NCBI GenBank assembly: GCA_023015825.1
Contig: JALKAW010000006.1
Span: forward strand, 62,001-126,000
DNA length: 64,000 nt
Direction of reading: 5' to 3'
Origin: Flavobacteriaceae bacterium S0862
GTDB taxonomy: Bacteria; Bacteroidota; Bacteroidia; Flavobacteriales; Flavobacteriaceae
Shown one piece after another: positions 51,265 through 61,164 of the stretch. Positions within the stretch are counted from its first letter, which is position 1, and the number at the start of each line of letters is the position of its first letter. The notes under the pieces are model-generated. The model was given only the letters and a program-made list of their open reading frames with translations. It had not been told where the DNA came from and searched no databases. Both the position numbers and the translations under genes were made by a program.

Positions 51265-54087
51265 ATGAAAATGAAGAGTGCCAAAAAAATTAAAAATACA
51301 TTATTAAACTTATGTCTTGTAGTATTAGGTTTTTCAGTTTCTGCACAGAATTTAAACCAACCACTACCTCTAGATCAAACTATTAAAAAAGGAGTTTTGC
51401 CAAATGGTATGACTTATTACTTGCACAGTACAGATGTTACTAAAGATGTGGCGAGTTACTATATTATTCAAAATGTAGGATCTGTTTTAGAAAATGATAA
51501 CCAACAAGGGTTGGCTCATTTTTTAGAGCATATGGCATTTAATGGTACTGAAAATTTTGAAGGAAAAGGCATTTTGAATACCCTTGAAAAAGAAGGTATT
51601 GTTTTTGGAAAAGATATTAATGCATATACATCTTTTGACGAAACAGTATATAATATTGATAATGTACCAACAACACCTGAATTAGTTGAAACAGGGTTGC
51701 AAATTCTTCGTGATTGGTCAAACTACTTGTTACTAATTGATGAAGAAATTGACGCGGAAAGAGGTGTGATTAAAGAAGAATGGCGAACACGTCAAAGTGG
51801 ACAAATGCGAATTTTGCAGCAATCTATAGAAACAATGTTTGGTGGCTCAAAATATGCAAAACGTATTCCAATAGGAGACATGGACGTTATTGAGAATTTT
51901 GAGTATAAAGCACTTCGCGATTTTTATCACGACTGGTATCGAACAGATTTACAGGCAATTGCTATTGTTGGAGATATTGATATTGATGAGATGGAGAAAA
52001 AAATAATAGAAAAATTTTCATCTATTCCAGCGGTTGAAAATAGTCCAGAACGTGTTGTGGTTAAAATTGAGGATAACGAAAAACTTATGTACGATATCGC
52101 GATGGACAAGGAAGTGTCTACTACAAATATTTCATTTGGGATTCGTCATGATAAATCTTTAAAAGAAGAAACAATTGTTGATTTAAGCTTAGGCTTATTA
52201 GATAATATGATTTCGAGTATCTTAGGAACCCGTTTTCAAGAAATTTCGCAAACACCAGATGCGCCTTTTATGGCAGTTGGAGCTGGTTTTGGAAATATGA
52301 CTAGAGTGCATAATGCATTTAATGTACGTGTTTTTCCAAAGCCTGATATGCAACAAGAAGCGTTTAAATTAGCTATGGCAGAAATTAACAGAGCAGTTAA
52401 ATTTGGATTTACCAATGCTGAAATTACAAGAGTTAAAGCGCAACTATCTAACAGTTACGAAAATCAAATAGCAAAGCGTAATGACCGTCCACATAGACAA
52501 ATTATACAGTCTATTCAAAAAAATTATCTGGAGAATGCGCATTTAACAGATATAGAAAAGGAATATGAAATAGTAAAAGTGCTATTCAATCTTATAACAC
52601 AAGATCATTTGTTGAAAAGAATGCAAGATATGTACACTCAAAAAAATAGAAGTCTTGTTGTAACAGGTGTTGAAGGGAAAAATAATTTAACTGAGGAGCA
52701 AGCAAATCAAATTTTAAAAGATGTTGAAAATGATGCAACATTAAAACCTTATGAAGAGGAAGAAGAAGTAAAATCCTTGATGACAGGAGTTAATTTAGTT
52801 CCTGGAAAGATTTTAAATGAAAAGACAAATGAAACTCTAGGATTTACAACCTTTACCTTAAGTAATGGCATAAATGTGCATTATAAGTTTGTCGATAAGA
52901 ATAAAAACGATGTAAAATTGGAAGCTATTAGTGATGGTGGAAAATCATTATTAAACATTGATGAATTACCTTCAGCTGAAATTGTTGGAAATGTGGTGCA
53001 ATTATCTGGACTTGGTGAGTTCTCAATGACCGATTTACCTAAAGTATTGGCTGGAAAAACAGCAAACACGTTCTTTAGTATTTCTGAAACTACAGAAACC
53101 ATAATTGGCTCATCTTCAACAAAAGATGTAGAAACAATGTTGCAAATGGTTAATTTACGTTTTACAAAACCACGTTTTGATGAAACTAGTTATGGTGTAT
53201 TAATGCAGAATGTTGATAATTTCTTGACAAGAAAAAGTAAAGATTTACAGTCAAAAATGTCTGATAGCGTTACCACAACACTATACGGTAATAACCACCC
53301 AACAAAACGTATTTTTAATAAAGCATTTGTTAAAGATATGAGTTTTGAAAAATCAAAAGCAATTTACAATAGTAGATTTAATAATGCAGCCGATTTTAAT
53401 TTCTTCATAGTTGGAGATGTTACAAAAAAAGATTTAAAACCATTATTGGCAAACTATATAGCAAGTATACCTACGACAAATATCAAAGAAAATTGGAAGA
53501 ATAATGCAGTAGAATGGTCTGCAAAAAATGTAGATAAAGATATTTATTTACCAATGGAAGATCCTAAAAGTTCTGTTCGTATTGCTTATAAAAAGGAAAT
53601 GCCTCATACTTTAAAAGACGAAATTTTAATGTCAGCATTAGGTAAAATCCTTCAGTTGCGTTACACCGAAGCTTTAAGAGAAGACGAAGGAGGTACTTAT
53701 GGTGCTAGTAGTTCTGGATTTATGGTGAAAGAACCTAGGTCTTTGGCATATTTATCTGTATCATTTGATTGTAATCCTGATCTTGTTGAAAAATTAATTG
53801 CAATAGTTCATAAAGAGATTGAAACGATTAAAAATGGTACAGTTTTACAAAACGATTTGGATAAAATAACGACTAATATTTTAAAAGAAAGAGAAGATAG
53901 TAAGAGTCGTAATGCTTACGAAATGGCATCAATAAAGAATTTGATTTTAGAAGGTTATAACATGAATGCACCAGAAAACTTTGAAAACATTGTTAAATCA
54001 ATAACAAAGAAAGATATTCAAGATATGGCAAAAAGACTGCTAGATGACCATAAATCGTTTGAAATTGTATTTAAACCTGAACAGTAG
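51265..54087 (+). CDS. M16 family zinc peptidase (full-length, two-half)
   Basis: This 940-residue protein has a signal peptide (to about residue 28) and the inverted zinc motif HFLEH (residues 85-89, HxxEH) with a downstream glutamate in the EIDAERGVIKEEWR region. The C-terminal half is an inactive M16-like repeat beginning near residue 480. The length is that of pitrilysin-type enzymes. It should degrade peptides in the periplasm. The gene is divergent from the arsenosugar operon. Confidence 0.93.
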   Translation: MKMKSAKKIKNTLLNLCLVVLGFSVSAQNLNQPLPLDQTIKKGVLPNGMTYYLHSTDVTKDVASYYIIQNVGSVLENDNQQGLAHFLEHMAFNGTENFEGKGILNTLEKEGIVFGKDINAYTSFDETVYNIDNVPTTPELVETGLQILRDWSNYLLLIDEEIDAERGVIKEEWRTRQSGQMRILQQSIETMFGGSKYAKRIPIGDMDVIENFEYKALRDFYHDWYRTDLQAIAIVGDIDIDEMEKKIIEKFSSIPAVENSPERVVVKIEDNEKLMYDIAMDKEVSTTNISFGIRHDKSLKEETIVDLSLGLLDNMISSILGTRFQEISQTPDAPFMAVGAGFGNMTRVHNAFNVRVFPKPDMQQEAFKLAMAEINRAVKFGFTNAEITRVKAQLSNSYENQIAKRNDRPHRQIIQSIQKNYLENAHLTDIEKEYEIVKVLFNLITQDHLLKRMQDMYTQKNRSLVVTGVEGKNNLTEEQANQILKDVENDATLKPYEEEEEVKSLMTGVNLVPGKILNEKTNETLGFTTFTLSNGINVHYKFVDKNKNDVKLEAISDGGKSLLNIDELPSAEIVGNVVQLSGLGEFSMTDLPKVLAGKTANTFFSISETTETIIGSSSTKDVETMLQMVNLRFTKPRFDETSYGVLMQNVDNFLTRKSKDLQSKMSDSVTTTLYGNNHPTKRIFNKAFVKDMSFEKSKAIYNSRFNNAADFNFFIVGDVTKKDLKPLLANYIASIPTTNIKENWKNNAVEWSAKNVDKDIYLPMEDPKSSVRIAYKKEMPHTLKDEILMSALGKILQLRYTEALREDEGGTYGASSSGFMVKEPRSLAYLSVSFDCNPDLVEKLIAIVHKEIETIKNGTVLQNDLDKITTNILKEREDSKSRNAYEMASIKNLILEGYNMNAPENFENIVKSITKKDIQDMAKRLLDDHKSFEIVFKPEQ

Positions 54088-54141
54088 TTATAATGTTAAG
54101 TTAAAATAAAATAGGGTTTAGATACTTTTATTTTAATGTGC

Positions 54142-54149
54142 TATTTTTG
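54142..54149 (+). promoter_or_regulatory. -7 promoter element of the dsbD-like gene
   Basis: TATTTTTG matches TAnnTTTG, 21 bases before ATG 54171. It overlaps a reading frame that starts at 54138 and so rules that longer start out. Confidence 0.5.
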
Positions 54150-54170
54150 GATTTGATTAAAACCATCATA

Positions 54171-56675
54171 ATGAGACATATCATTGTAGTTGTTGCTTTA
54201 CTGTTTAGTACCATGCTTACTGCTCAAATATTGGAACCTGTAAAGTGGGAGTTTCAAACAGAAAAACTATCCGAAGATGAGTATCAGTTAAAATTCATTG
54301 CTTTAGTGGATGATAATTGGGCAATTTACTCACAAGATATTCCTGAATACGGTCCAATACCTACAAGTTTCGATTTTGATAAAAGTGATGCTTTTACTTT
54401 AGTTGATAATGTTGTTGAAAGTGATGTAAATAAAGTCACCAAACATGATTCAGTGTTTGATATGACATTGTCAAAGTTCTATAAAAGAGCTGAATTTACA
54501 CAAATAGTTAAGCTTTCAAACCCTAATACATCTATTACTGGAACACTTAATTTCATGACTTGCGACGACAAGCGTTGTTTGCCTCCAACAGATGTTCCTT
54601 TTGAGTTTAGATTAACAGATGATAAAGTAGAAAATATTCCTTCATTTAATATAGGAAATTCTCAAATTTTAGACCCTGTATTGTGGGAATTTGAAACAAA
54701 CAAAGTTAGTGAGGACGAATACGATATTATTTTTAAAGCTAATATCGAAGACACATGGGCTGTCTATTCGCAATTTGTTGAAGAAGGAGGTCCCTTGCCA
54801 ACTATATTTAATTTTCAGGAAAGTGCCAATTATCAACTCATTAACAGTGTTGTAGAAAGCGATGAAAATAAAGTAACCAAACACGATAAAGTGTTCGATA
54901 TGGAAGTGTCTAAGTTTTATAACCAAGCCACTTTTACCCAACGTATAAAAGTAATTGGTAATCAATTTGATATTGATGGCTTCATCGAATATATGACTTG
55001 CGATGATGAACAATGTATTTTTAAACCCGATAATCCGTTTGCATTCAGCTATTCAACAGAAGAAGGCTTAGTAGCAGTATCAGATAATGAAGACTTCTTC
55101 CCTAATCCAACTATTTCCAATACTGAGGACACTAATATATCGCTTTATGGTATGTCTGTAAGTGATATGTCAAAGTCAGATATTAATTGCAATTTAGAAG
55201 GAGGTGCAACAGTATCAAATGTAGAAGAACAAGGAAAATCGTTATGGAGTATTTTCGGTCTTGGATTTTTAGGAGGCTTATTAGCATTGTTAACCCCTTG
55301 TGTGTTCCCAATGATACCTTTAACAGTTAGTTTCTTTACCAAAAAGGGAGATAATCCTAAGAGTTCAGGTGTGTCAAAAGCGCTGCTTTATGGCTTTTTC
55401 ATTTTTGCAGTTTATGTCGTGTTAAGTGTGCCATTTCATTTATTGGATTCGGTAAACCCAGATATTTTAAATGAAATCTCAACAAATGTTGTATTGAACG
55501 TTATTTTCTTTATCATTTTTGTGTTTTTCGCTTTTTCGTTTTTCGGGTATTACGAATTAACCTTGCCAGCTCGTTGGACAAATAGAACGACACAAGGTGA
55601 GAACATCGGAGGCGTTTTAGGAATATTTTTTATGGCGCTTACCCTTGCTATAGTATCATTTTCATGTACAGGACCAATATTGGGGTCATTGCTAGCAGGC
55701 TCTTTAACAGCAGATGGTGGTGCTTGGCAACTTACAGCTGGAATGGCTGGTTTTGGAGTATCCCTAGGACTGCCTTTTGCACTGTTTGCCATGTTTCCAA
55801 ATATGTTAAATGCATTGCCAAAATCTGGAGGATGGTTAAACACAACCAAAGTAGTTTTAGGATTTTTAGAATTAGCTTTAGCATTTAAATTTTTATCGAA
55901 TGCCGATTTAGTGCAACATTGGGGAGTTTTAAAAATTGAAGTATTCTTAGGTTTATGGATTGTCATTTTTGCAGGGTTAGCCTTGTATATATTTGGAAAA
56001 GTTAAATTTCCTCATGATTCTCCAATTAGAAAATTATCCTTTTTTAGAGTCGCTTCTGGGATTTTAGTCGCAGCATTTGTAGTCTATTTAGCGTCAGGGT
56101 TTAGGGTTAATAAAGAAACAGATACCTTTACATCACTTACCCTGTTGAGCGGACTAACGCCACCAGTTGGTTACAGCTTCTTAAAACCCAATGAGTGCCC
56201 AAATAATTTGGATTGTTTTAAAGATTTAAAAACTGGTATTGCTCATGCCAAGAAAGTTAACAAACCAATTATTTTAGATTTCACAGGTTATGCTTGTGTC
56301 AATTGCAGAAAAATGGAAGAGCATGTTTGGCCATTACCTTCAATAGACAAGTATTTAAGAAACGATTATGTGTTAATATCGTTATATGTTGATGATAAAA
56401 AAGAACTGGCAGAAAGTGAACGGATTGAAGTTCCTAGAATTAATGGTGGCACAAGAACTTTAAAAAATTATGGACACAAGTGGGCGCATTATCAAACACA
56501 GTTCTTTAAAACTAATTCACAGCCCTATTATGTATTGTTAAGTCCTGATGGTACTAAAATATTAAATCAACCTGTTGGCTACACTCCAGATGAGGAAGCG
56601 TATACTAAGTTCCTAGAATGTGGGCTAAATGTGTTTAATAAAACTAATAAAACAGATTTTAGTATAACACCCTAA
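54171..56675 (+). CDS. dsbD: Thiol:disulfide interchange protein DsbD with duplicated N-terminal domain
   Basis: From ATG 54171 the protein has 834 residues and a signal peptide. Two copies of the DsbD N-terminal domain follow: one begins EPVKWEFQTEKLSEDEYQ near residue 19, the other DPVLWEFETNKVSEDEYD near residue 167. Each has the Cys pair in TCDDxxC. Then come the CcdA-type membrane core (TPCVFPMIPLT, FSCTGPILG) and a C-terminal thioredoxin domain with CVNC (Cys709/712). DsbD normally has one N-terminal domain. The protein should carry electrons from cytoplasmic thioredoxin to the periplasm. trxB is nearby but not overlapping. Confidence 0.93.
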   Translation: MRHIIVVVALLFSTMLTAQILEPVKWEFQTEKLSEDEYQLKFIALVDDNWAIYSQDIPEYGPIPTSFDFDKSDAFTLVDNVVESDVNKVTKHDSVFDMTLSKFYKRAEFTQIVKLSNPNTSITGTLNFMTCDDKRCLPPTDVPFEFRLTDDKVENIPSFNIGNSQILDPVLWEFETNKVSEDEYDIIFKANIEDTWAVYSQFVEEGGPLPTIFNFQESANYQLINSVVESDENKVTKHDKVFDMEVSKFYNQATFTQRIKVIGNQFDIDGFIEYMTCDDEQCIFKPDNPFAFSYSTEEGLVAVSDNEDFFPNPTISNTEDTNISLYGMSVSDMSKSDINCNLEGGATVSNVEEQGKSLWSIFGLGFLGGLLALLTPCVFPMIPLTVSFFTKKGDNPKSSGVSKALLYGFFIFAVYVVLSVPFHLLDSVNPDILNEISTNVVLNVIFFIIFVFFAFSFFGYYELTLPARWTNRTTQGENIGGVLGIFFMALTLAIVSFSCTGPILGSLLAGSLTADGGAWQLTAGMAGFGVSLGLPFALFAMFPNMLNALPKSGGWLNTTKVVLGFLELALAFKFLSNADLVQHWGVLKIEVFLGLWIVIFAGLALYIFGKVKFPHDSPIRKLSFFRVASGILVAAFVVYLASGFRVNKETDTFTSLTLLSGLTPPVGYSFLKPNECPNNLDCFKDLKTGIAHAKKVNKPIILDFTGYACVNCRKMEEHVWPLPSIDKYLRNDYVLISLYVDDKKELAESERIEVPRINGGTRTLKNYGHKWAHYQTQFFKTNSQPYYVLLSPDGTKILNQPVGYTPDEEAYTKFLECGLNVFNKTNKTDFSITP

Positions 56676-56706
56676 TTTTTTAGTTACGTAAAGCAATTCT
56701 TTTCAC

Positions 56707-56714
56707 TATTTTTG
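56707..56714 (+). promoter_or_regulatory. -7 promoter element of the class V aminotransferase gene
   Basis: TATTTTTG matches TAnnTTTG; transcription would start near 56720, after the alternative TTG at 56712. ATG 56739 is therefore chosen. Confidence 0.5.
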
Positions 56715-56738
56715 TACACGCTAAATTTTAAGAAGATA

Positions 56739-58211
56739 ATGTCAACACATTTAGAAAACTATTTTCAAAAATTCAGAGAAAAGATCGTTGGAATCAATCA
56801 ATCCTTCGAGTCTCCTTATGGAAAAAAAGACATTATTTATGCCGACTGGACTGCTAGTGGTAGGTTATACAAACCTATTGAAGAAAAAATGATGAACGTT
56901 ATTGGTCCTTATGTCGCTAATACCCACACAGAAACATCTATTACTGGCTCGTCAATGACGCATGCATACCATGAAGCTCGCAACATCATCAAGAAACATG
57001 TAAATGCCTCGGAAGATGATGTTTTGATAACAGTTGGAACTGGAATGACAGGAGCCATCAATAAGTTTCAGCGTATTTTGGGACTTAAAGTTTCTGAAAA
57101 CTTAAAAGATTACACAGAAGTTCCTGAAGACTTACGTCCAGTGGTTTTTGTAACTCACATGGAGCATCATTCGAATCAAACGTCTTGGTTAGAAACTATT
57201 GCTAAGGTAGAAGTTATTCCTTGTGATGAAGTTGGCTTGGTGTGTATGAAAAGCTACCAAAAACTTTTAGATAAATATAAACACCATCCTATAAAAATAG
57301 CTGCTGTTACCGCATGTTCAAATGTTACAGGAATCAAAACAGATTATCATGCTATTGCAAAACTAATTCATAAAAATAATGGATTATGCTTTGTGGATTT
57401 TGCATGTTCGGCACCTTATGTAGAAATAAATATGCATCCTGAAGATGAAGAGGCATATTTAGATGCAGTGATGTTTTCGCCACATAAATTTTTAGGAGGA
57501 CCTGGAGCTTCGGGAGTTTTAATATTCAACAAGAAATTATACAAAAATTTAGTACCAGATAATCCAGGAGGGGGAACAGTATCTTACACAAACCCATGGG
57601 GAGATCACGATTATATTGATGATATAGAATCTAGAGAAGACGGTGGAACTCCAGGGTTTTTACAAGCTATTAAGGTCGCTTTGGCAATAAAGCTTAAAGA
57701 CCAAATGGGAGTTAAAAATATTTTAGATCGTGAACATGAAATAAACGATATTGTTTTTAATAAACTTTCAAAAATTGATAACCTTCAAATACTAGCAGGA
57801 CATCAAAAAGAGCGTTTGGGAGTGTATTCATTTTATATCATTGATGCACATTATAATTTAGTAGTGAAGCTTTTAAACGACCGTTATGGGATTCAAACCA
57901 GAGGAGGTTGTTCTTGTGCAGGAACCTATGGACATTTTCTGTTAAATGTAGATTTACCTACATCTAAAGCCATAGAACTTAAAATTTTAGATGGCTGTTT
58001 AATAGAAAGACCAGGTTGGGTCCGTATGTCTATTCATCCTACAATGACCAATGAGGAAATTCATTTTATTTGTGATGCAATTAAAGATGTTGCAGAAAAC
58101 TTTGAAACATGGAGTAAGGATTACGAATATAATGCGATTAAAAACGAATTCGAACACAACCAAAATTTAGAAATAGAAAAAGAAATAACCAGTAATTGGT
58201 TTAATGTTTAA
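56739..58211 (+). CDS. Class V aminotransferase-fold PLP enzyme (cysteine desulfurase-like)
   Basis: The 490-residue enzyme has ADWTASGRLYKPIEEKM, HMEHHSNQTSW, the PLP-lysine motif FSPHKFLGGPGASGVL and GCSCAGTYGH with a candidate catalytic cysteine. The pattern is of the isopenicillin-epimerase/cysteine desulfurase superfamily, but it is longer than SufS (about 405 residues) and without suf neighbours. The reaction is not certain. It is followed 13 bases later by trxB, possibly co-transcribed. Confidence 0.82.
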   Translation: MSTHLENYFQKFREKIVGINQSFESPYGKKDIIYADWTASGRLYKPIEEKMMNVIGPYVANTHTETSITGSSMTHAYHEARNIIKKHVNASEDDVLITVGTGMTGAINKFQRILGLKVSENLKDYTEVPEDLRPVVFVTHMEHHSNQTSWLETIAKVEVIPCDEVGLVCMKSYQKLLDKYKHHPIKIAAVTACSNVTGIKTDYHAIAKLIHKNNGLCFVDFACSAPYVEINMHPEDEEAYLDAVMFSPHKFLGGPGASGVLIFNKKLYKNLVPDNPGGGTVSYTNPWGDHDYIDDIESREDGGTPGFLQAIKVALAIKLKDQMGVKNILDREHEINDIVFNKLSKIDNLQILAGHQKERLGVYSFYIIDAHYNLVVKLLNDRYGIQTRGGCSCAGTYGHFLLNVDLPTSKAIELKILDGCLIERPGWVRMSIHPTMTNEEIHFICDAIKDVAENFETWSKDYEYNAIKNEFEHNQNLEIEKEITSNWFNV

Positions 58212-58224
58212 AATTGATTAGTAA

Positions 58225-59175
58225 ATGTCAGAGACAATAGAAAAAGTAAAATGCCTAATTATAGGTTCAGGACCTGCAGGCTATACAGCAGCTATCTATG
58301 CGGCAAGAGCAAATATGTATCCAGTGCTATACCAAGGGACACAACCTGGTGGACAATTAACAACAACAAACGAAGTTGAAAATTTCCCTGGGTATCCAGA
58401 CGGAGTTACAGGACCAGAAATGATGATTCAACTTCAACAACAAGCTGAAAGATTTGATACCGATGTTAGAGATGGTTGGGTTACTAAAGTGGATTTTTCT
58501 GGAGATATTCATAAAGTTTGGGTGAATGATACCAAAGAAATTCATTGTGAAACAGTAATTATCTCTACAGGAGCGTCGGCGAAATATTTAGGTTTAGAAT
58601 CTGAGCAAAAATATCTAAAACTCGGTGGAGGTGTTTCGGCTTGTGCAGTTTGCGATGGATTTTTCTATCGTGGCCAAGAAGTTGTTATTGTTGGAGCAGG
58701 TGATTCAGCTTGTGAAGAAGCTCACTATTTATCAAAGTTATGCACTAAGGTAACTATGTTAGTTAGAAGAGATGAATTTAGAGCATCTAAAATTATGGCT
58801 GCTAGAGTTAAGAATACTAAAAATATTGAAATTCTTTTTAATACCGAAACTGATGAAGTATTAGGAGACGGTCAAGTTGTAACTGGTGTTAGAGTTTTTA
58901 ATAACCAAACAAACGAAAAGCACGATATTCCAGCGACTGGATTTTTCGTGGCAATTGGTCATAAACCGAATACCGATATTTTTAAAGACTATTTAGAGTT
59001 AGATGAAACAGGTTATATTATTAATAAGCCTGGAACATCAAAGACTAATATTGATGGTGTATTTGTTAGTGGAGATGCAGCAGATCACGTATATCGACAA
59101 GCCGTAACAGCTGCTGGAACAGGATGTATGGCTGCGTTAGATGCCGAACGTTATTTAGCAGCTAAGGAAGGATAA
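58225..59175 (+). CDS. trxB: Thioredoxin-disulfide reductase
   Basis: A 316-residue protein with FAD site GSGPAGYTAAIYAARA, PGGQLTTTNEVENFPGYP, the redox centre CAVCDG (Cys-Ala-Val-Cys), NAD(P) site GAGDSACEEAHYL and the C-terminal VFVSGDAADHVYRQAVTAAGTGC. It reduces thioredoxin with NADPH. It ends before a strong bidirectional terminator and may be co-transcribed with the aminotransferase gene. Confidence 0.97.
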   Translation: MSETIEKVKCLIIGSGPAGYTAAIYAARANMYPVLYQGTQPGGQLTTTNEVENFPGYPDGVTGPEMMIQLQQQAERFDTDVRDGWVTKVDFSGDIHKVWVNDTKEIHCETVIISTGASAKYLGLESEQKYLKLGGGVSACAVCDGFFYRGQEVVIVGAGDSACEEAHYLSKLCTKVTMLVRRDEFRASKIMAARVKNTKNIEILFNTETDEVLGDGQVVTGVRVFNNQTNEKHDIPATGFFVAIGHKPNTDIFKDYLELDETGYIINKPGTSKTNIDGVFVSGDAADHVYRQAVTAAGTGCMAALDAERYLAAKEG

Positions 59176-59195
59176 ATATATTTTTTATAAATTTA

Positions 59196-59229
59196 AAAAG
59201 CCCTCTTAAATTTTTTTAAGAGGGCTTTT
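59196..59229. terminator. Bidirectional terminator between trxB and tRNA-Leu
   Basis: A perfect 15-bp stem (59196-59210 with 59215-59229, four-T loop) has A-runs and T-runs at both ends. It can end trxB on the plus strand and the tRNA gene on the minus strand. Confidence 0.85.
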
Positions 59230-59230
59230 G

Positions 59231-59312
59231 TACTCAAGGTGGGAATCGAACCCACACTTCCGAAGAAACTGGATTTTGAATCCAGCGCGTCTACCAATTC
59301 CGCCACTTGAGC
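59231..59312 (-). tRNA. tRNA-Leu (anticodon CAA)
   Basis: On the minus strand the acceptor stem GCTCAAG pairs with CTTGAGT and the discriminator is A. The anticodon stem CTGGA/TCCAG encloses TTCAAAA, so the anticodon is CAA (UUG codons). The long variable arm contains a TTCGG-type loop. The T arm is GTGGGTTCGATTCCCAC. CCA is not encoded. Confidence 0.96.
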
Positions 59313-59323
59313 AAAACGGATTG

Positions 59324-59331
59324 CAAAAATA
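59324..59331 (-). promoter_or_regulatory. -7 element of tRNA-Leu(CAA) promoter
   Basis: On the minus strand this reads TATTTTTG (TAnnTTTG), 12 bases before the tRNA 5' end. No clear -33 is seen. Confidence 0.4.
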
Positions 59332-59376
59332 AAAAATAATTTAACTCCTTACTATTAAAATAGTGGCTTTTATCCT

Positions 59377-59405
59377 TTTGGAATTCAAATAAATCCCTAA
59401 ATTTG
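59377..59405 (+). promoter_or_regulatory. Promoter of the prs gene
   Basis: TTTG (59377-59380), a 17-bp spacer and TAAATTTG (59398-59405) match the Bacteroidota consensus; the prs ATG follows after 52 bases. Confidence 0.65.
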
Positions 59406-59457
59406 CACCTCATTAAAAATAAGTAGACTTTTTTGACTCATTAACAAGAAGTTAGTT

Positions 59458-60399
59458 ATGACAAAAATAAAAACACAAGCTAAAATATTTGCCTGTACCC
59501 AAAGTACTGAGTTAGCAGAAAAAATTGCTAAAGCTTACGGAGAGGATTTGGGTAACGTTATTACATCTACTTATAGCGATGGAGAGTTTCAACCTTCCTT
59601 TGAAGAATCAGTAAGAGGTGCTAGGATATTTATTATTGGTTCAACAAATCCTGGTCCTCAAAATTTAATGGAAATGCTGTTAATGTTAGATGCAGCTAAG
59701 CGTGCTTCAGCAAGACATATTACAGCTGTGATGCCATACTTTGGATGGGCGAGACAAGATAGAAAAGATAAGCCAAGAGTGCCAATAGCCGCTAAACTAG
59801 TAGCTAAAATGTTGGAAACAGCAGGAGCAACTAGGATTATTACAATGGATTTACACGCTGATCAAATTCAAGGATTTTTTGAAAGACCAGTTGATCACTT
59901 ATTTGCATCAACAATCTTTTTACCATATTTAAGAAGCTTGAACCTTGATAATTTAACTATAGCTTCACCAGATATGGGAGGTTCTAAAAGAGCTTATGCA
60001 TATTCTAAAGCTTTAGAGAGTGAAGTGGTGATTTGTTATAAACAACGCGCCAAAGCTAATGTAATCTCTCACATGGAGTTAATTGGTAATGTAGAAGGTA
60101 AAAACGTTGTGCTTGCAGATGATATGGTAGATACAGCAGGAACACTTACTAAAGCAGCCGACTTGATGATGGAAAGAGGAGCGTTAAGTGTGAGAGCTAT
60201 ATGTACACACCCAATATTATCAGGAAATGCTTATGAACGCATAGAAAATTCTAAATTAGAAGAATTAATCGTAACCGATTCTATTCCGTTATCACAAGAA
60301 AGTAAAAAAATAAGAGTACTAAGTTGTGCCGATTTATTTGCCGATGTTATGCATAAAGTGCATCATAACAAATCAATCAGTTCAAAATTTATAATGTAA
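59458..60399 (+). CDS. prs: Ribose-phosphate pyrophosphokinase
   Basis: The 313-residue protein has the PRPP synthetase hallmarks: YSDGEFQPSFEESVRGARIFII, YFGWARQDRKDKPRVPI, MDLHADQIQGFF, and the PRPP-binding motif VVLADDMVDTAGTL. It makes PRPP from ribose-5-phosphate and ATP for nucleotide synthesis. The rplY gene follows after 26 bases, a linkage seen in many bacteria (prs-rplY-pth). Confidence 0.97.
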   Translation: MTKIKTQAKIFACTQSTELAEKIAKAYGEDLGNVITSTYSDGEFQPSFEESVRGARIFIIGSTNPGPQNLMEMLLMLDAAKRASARHITAVMPYFGWARQDRKDKPRVPIAAKLVAKMLETAGATRIITMDLHADQIQGFFERPVDHLFASTIFLPYLRSLNLDNLTIASPDMGGSKRAYAYSKALESEVVICYKQRAKANVISHMELIGNVEGKNVVLADDMVDTAGTLTKAADLMMERGALSVRAICTHPILSGNAYERIENSKLEELIVTDSIPLSQESKKIRVLSCADLFADVMHKVHHNKSISSKFIM

Positions 60400-60425
60400 A
60401 CAATTAATTAATATACAATTTCAAA

Positions 60426-61082
60426 ATGAAATCAATTACAATCAATGGATCGAAAAGAGAAAGCGTGGGCAAAAAAGCAACAAAAGCCTTACGTAATGCT
60501 GGAGAGGTTCCTTGCGTATTATACGGAGGAGACAAGCCAGTACATTTCTCAGCACCTGAATTGGCATTCTCTAAACTAGTATACACGCCTAATGCGCATA
60601 CAGTTGTGATTGCCTTAGATAATGGAGACAATATGGATGCAGTGCTTCAAGACATACAATTTCACCCAGTTACGGACAGAATCTTACATGTGGATTTCTA
60701 TCAATTATTTCAAGATAAAGAAATAGCGATGGATATTCCTATTCGTTTAGTAGGTAACTCAAGAGGTGTTAAAAATGGTGGTGTATTAAGAAGAAATAAC
60801 AGAAAACTTCGTGTTAAAGCACTTCCAACTAACTTGCCAGATTTTATAGAAATAGATATTACTCCTATGAAAATTGGTAGTAAATTCTACGTTCGCGATT
60901 TGGATCAAGATAAATACAGATTCTTACATACAGACAATACCGTAGTTTGTCAAATTAAGACAGCTAGAACTGCAATTGTTGATGATGAAGATGAAGAAGA
61001 ATTGGAAGAAGGTGCTGAAGGTGCAGCTGAAGGAACAGCTGAAGGAGCTGAAACTCCAGCAGCAGAAGCTACTCAAGAATAA
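60426..61082 (+). CDS. rplY: Ribosomal protein bL25 with Ctc-type extension
   Basis: The 218-residue protein has an N-terminal L25 domain ([25 protein letters not shown]) and the TL5/Ctc C-terminal domain ([20 protein letters not shown]), with a final acidic, Ala/Glu-rich disordered tail (about residues 183-218). It binds 5S rRNA. Between prs and pth it forms the usual gene order; a terminator follows it. Confidence 0.95.
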   Translation: MKSITINGSKRESVGKKATKALRNAGEVPCVLYGGDKPVHFSAPELAFSKLVYTPNAHTVVIALDNGDNMDAVLQDIQFHPVTDRILHVDFYQLFQDKEIAMDIPIRLVGNSRGVKNGGVLRRNNRKLRVKALPTNLPDFIEIDITPMKIGSKFYVRDLDQDKYRFLHTDNTVVCQIKTARTAIVDDEDEEELEEGAEGAAEGTAEGAETPAAEATQE

Positions 61083-61107
61083 GAACCATTCTTTTTTAAT
61101 AAAATCA

Positions 61108-61138
61108 AAAGCATTCTGTTAATTCAGGATGCTTTTTT
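61108..61138 (+). terminator. Terminator after rplY
   Basis: AAAGCATTCTG (61108-61118) and CAGGATGCTTT (61125-61135), one G-T pair, form an 11-bp stem followed by a T-run. It should limit read-through into pth. Confidence 0.75.
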
Positions 61139-61164
61139 ATTTTTACACTATATACTTAAGCTAT

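Noticed and set aside
55550-55966. 138-codon antisense ORF within dsbD
   Set aside because: It is a mirror of the membrane-core coding strand and has no independent support.
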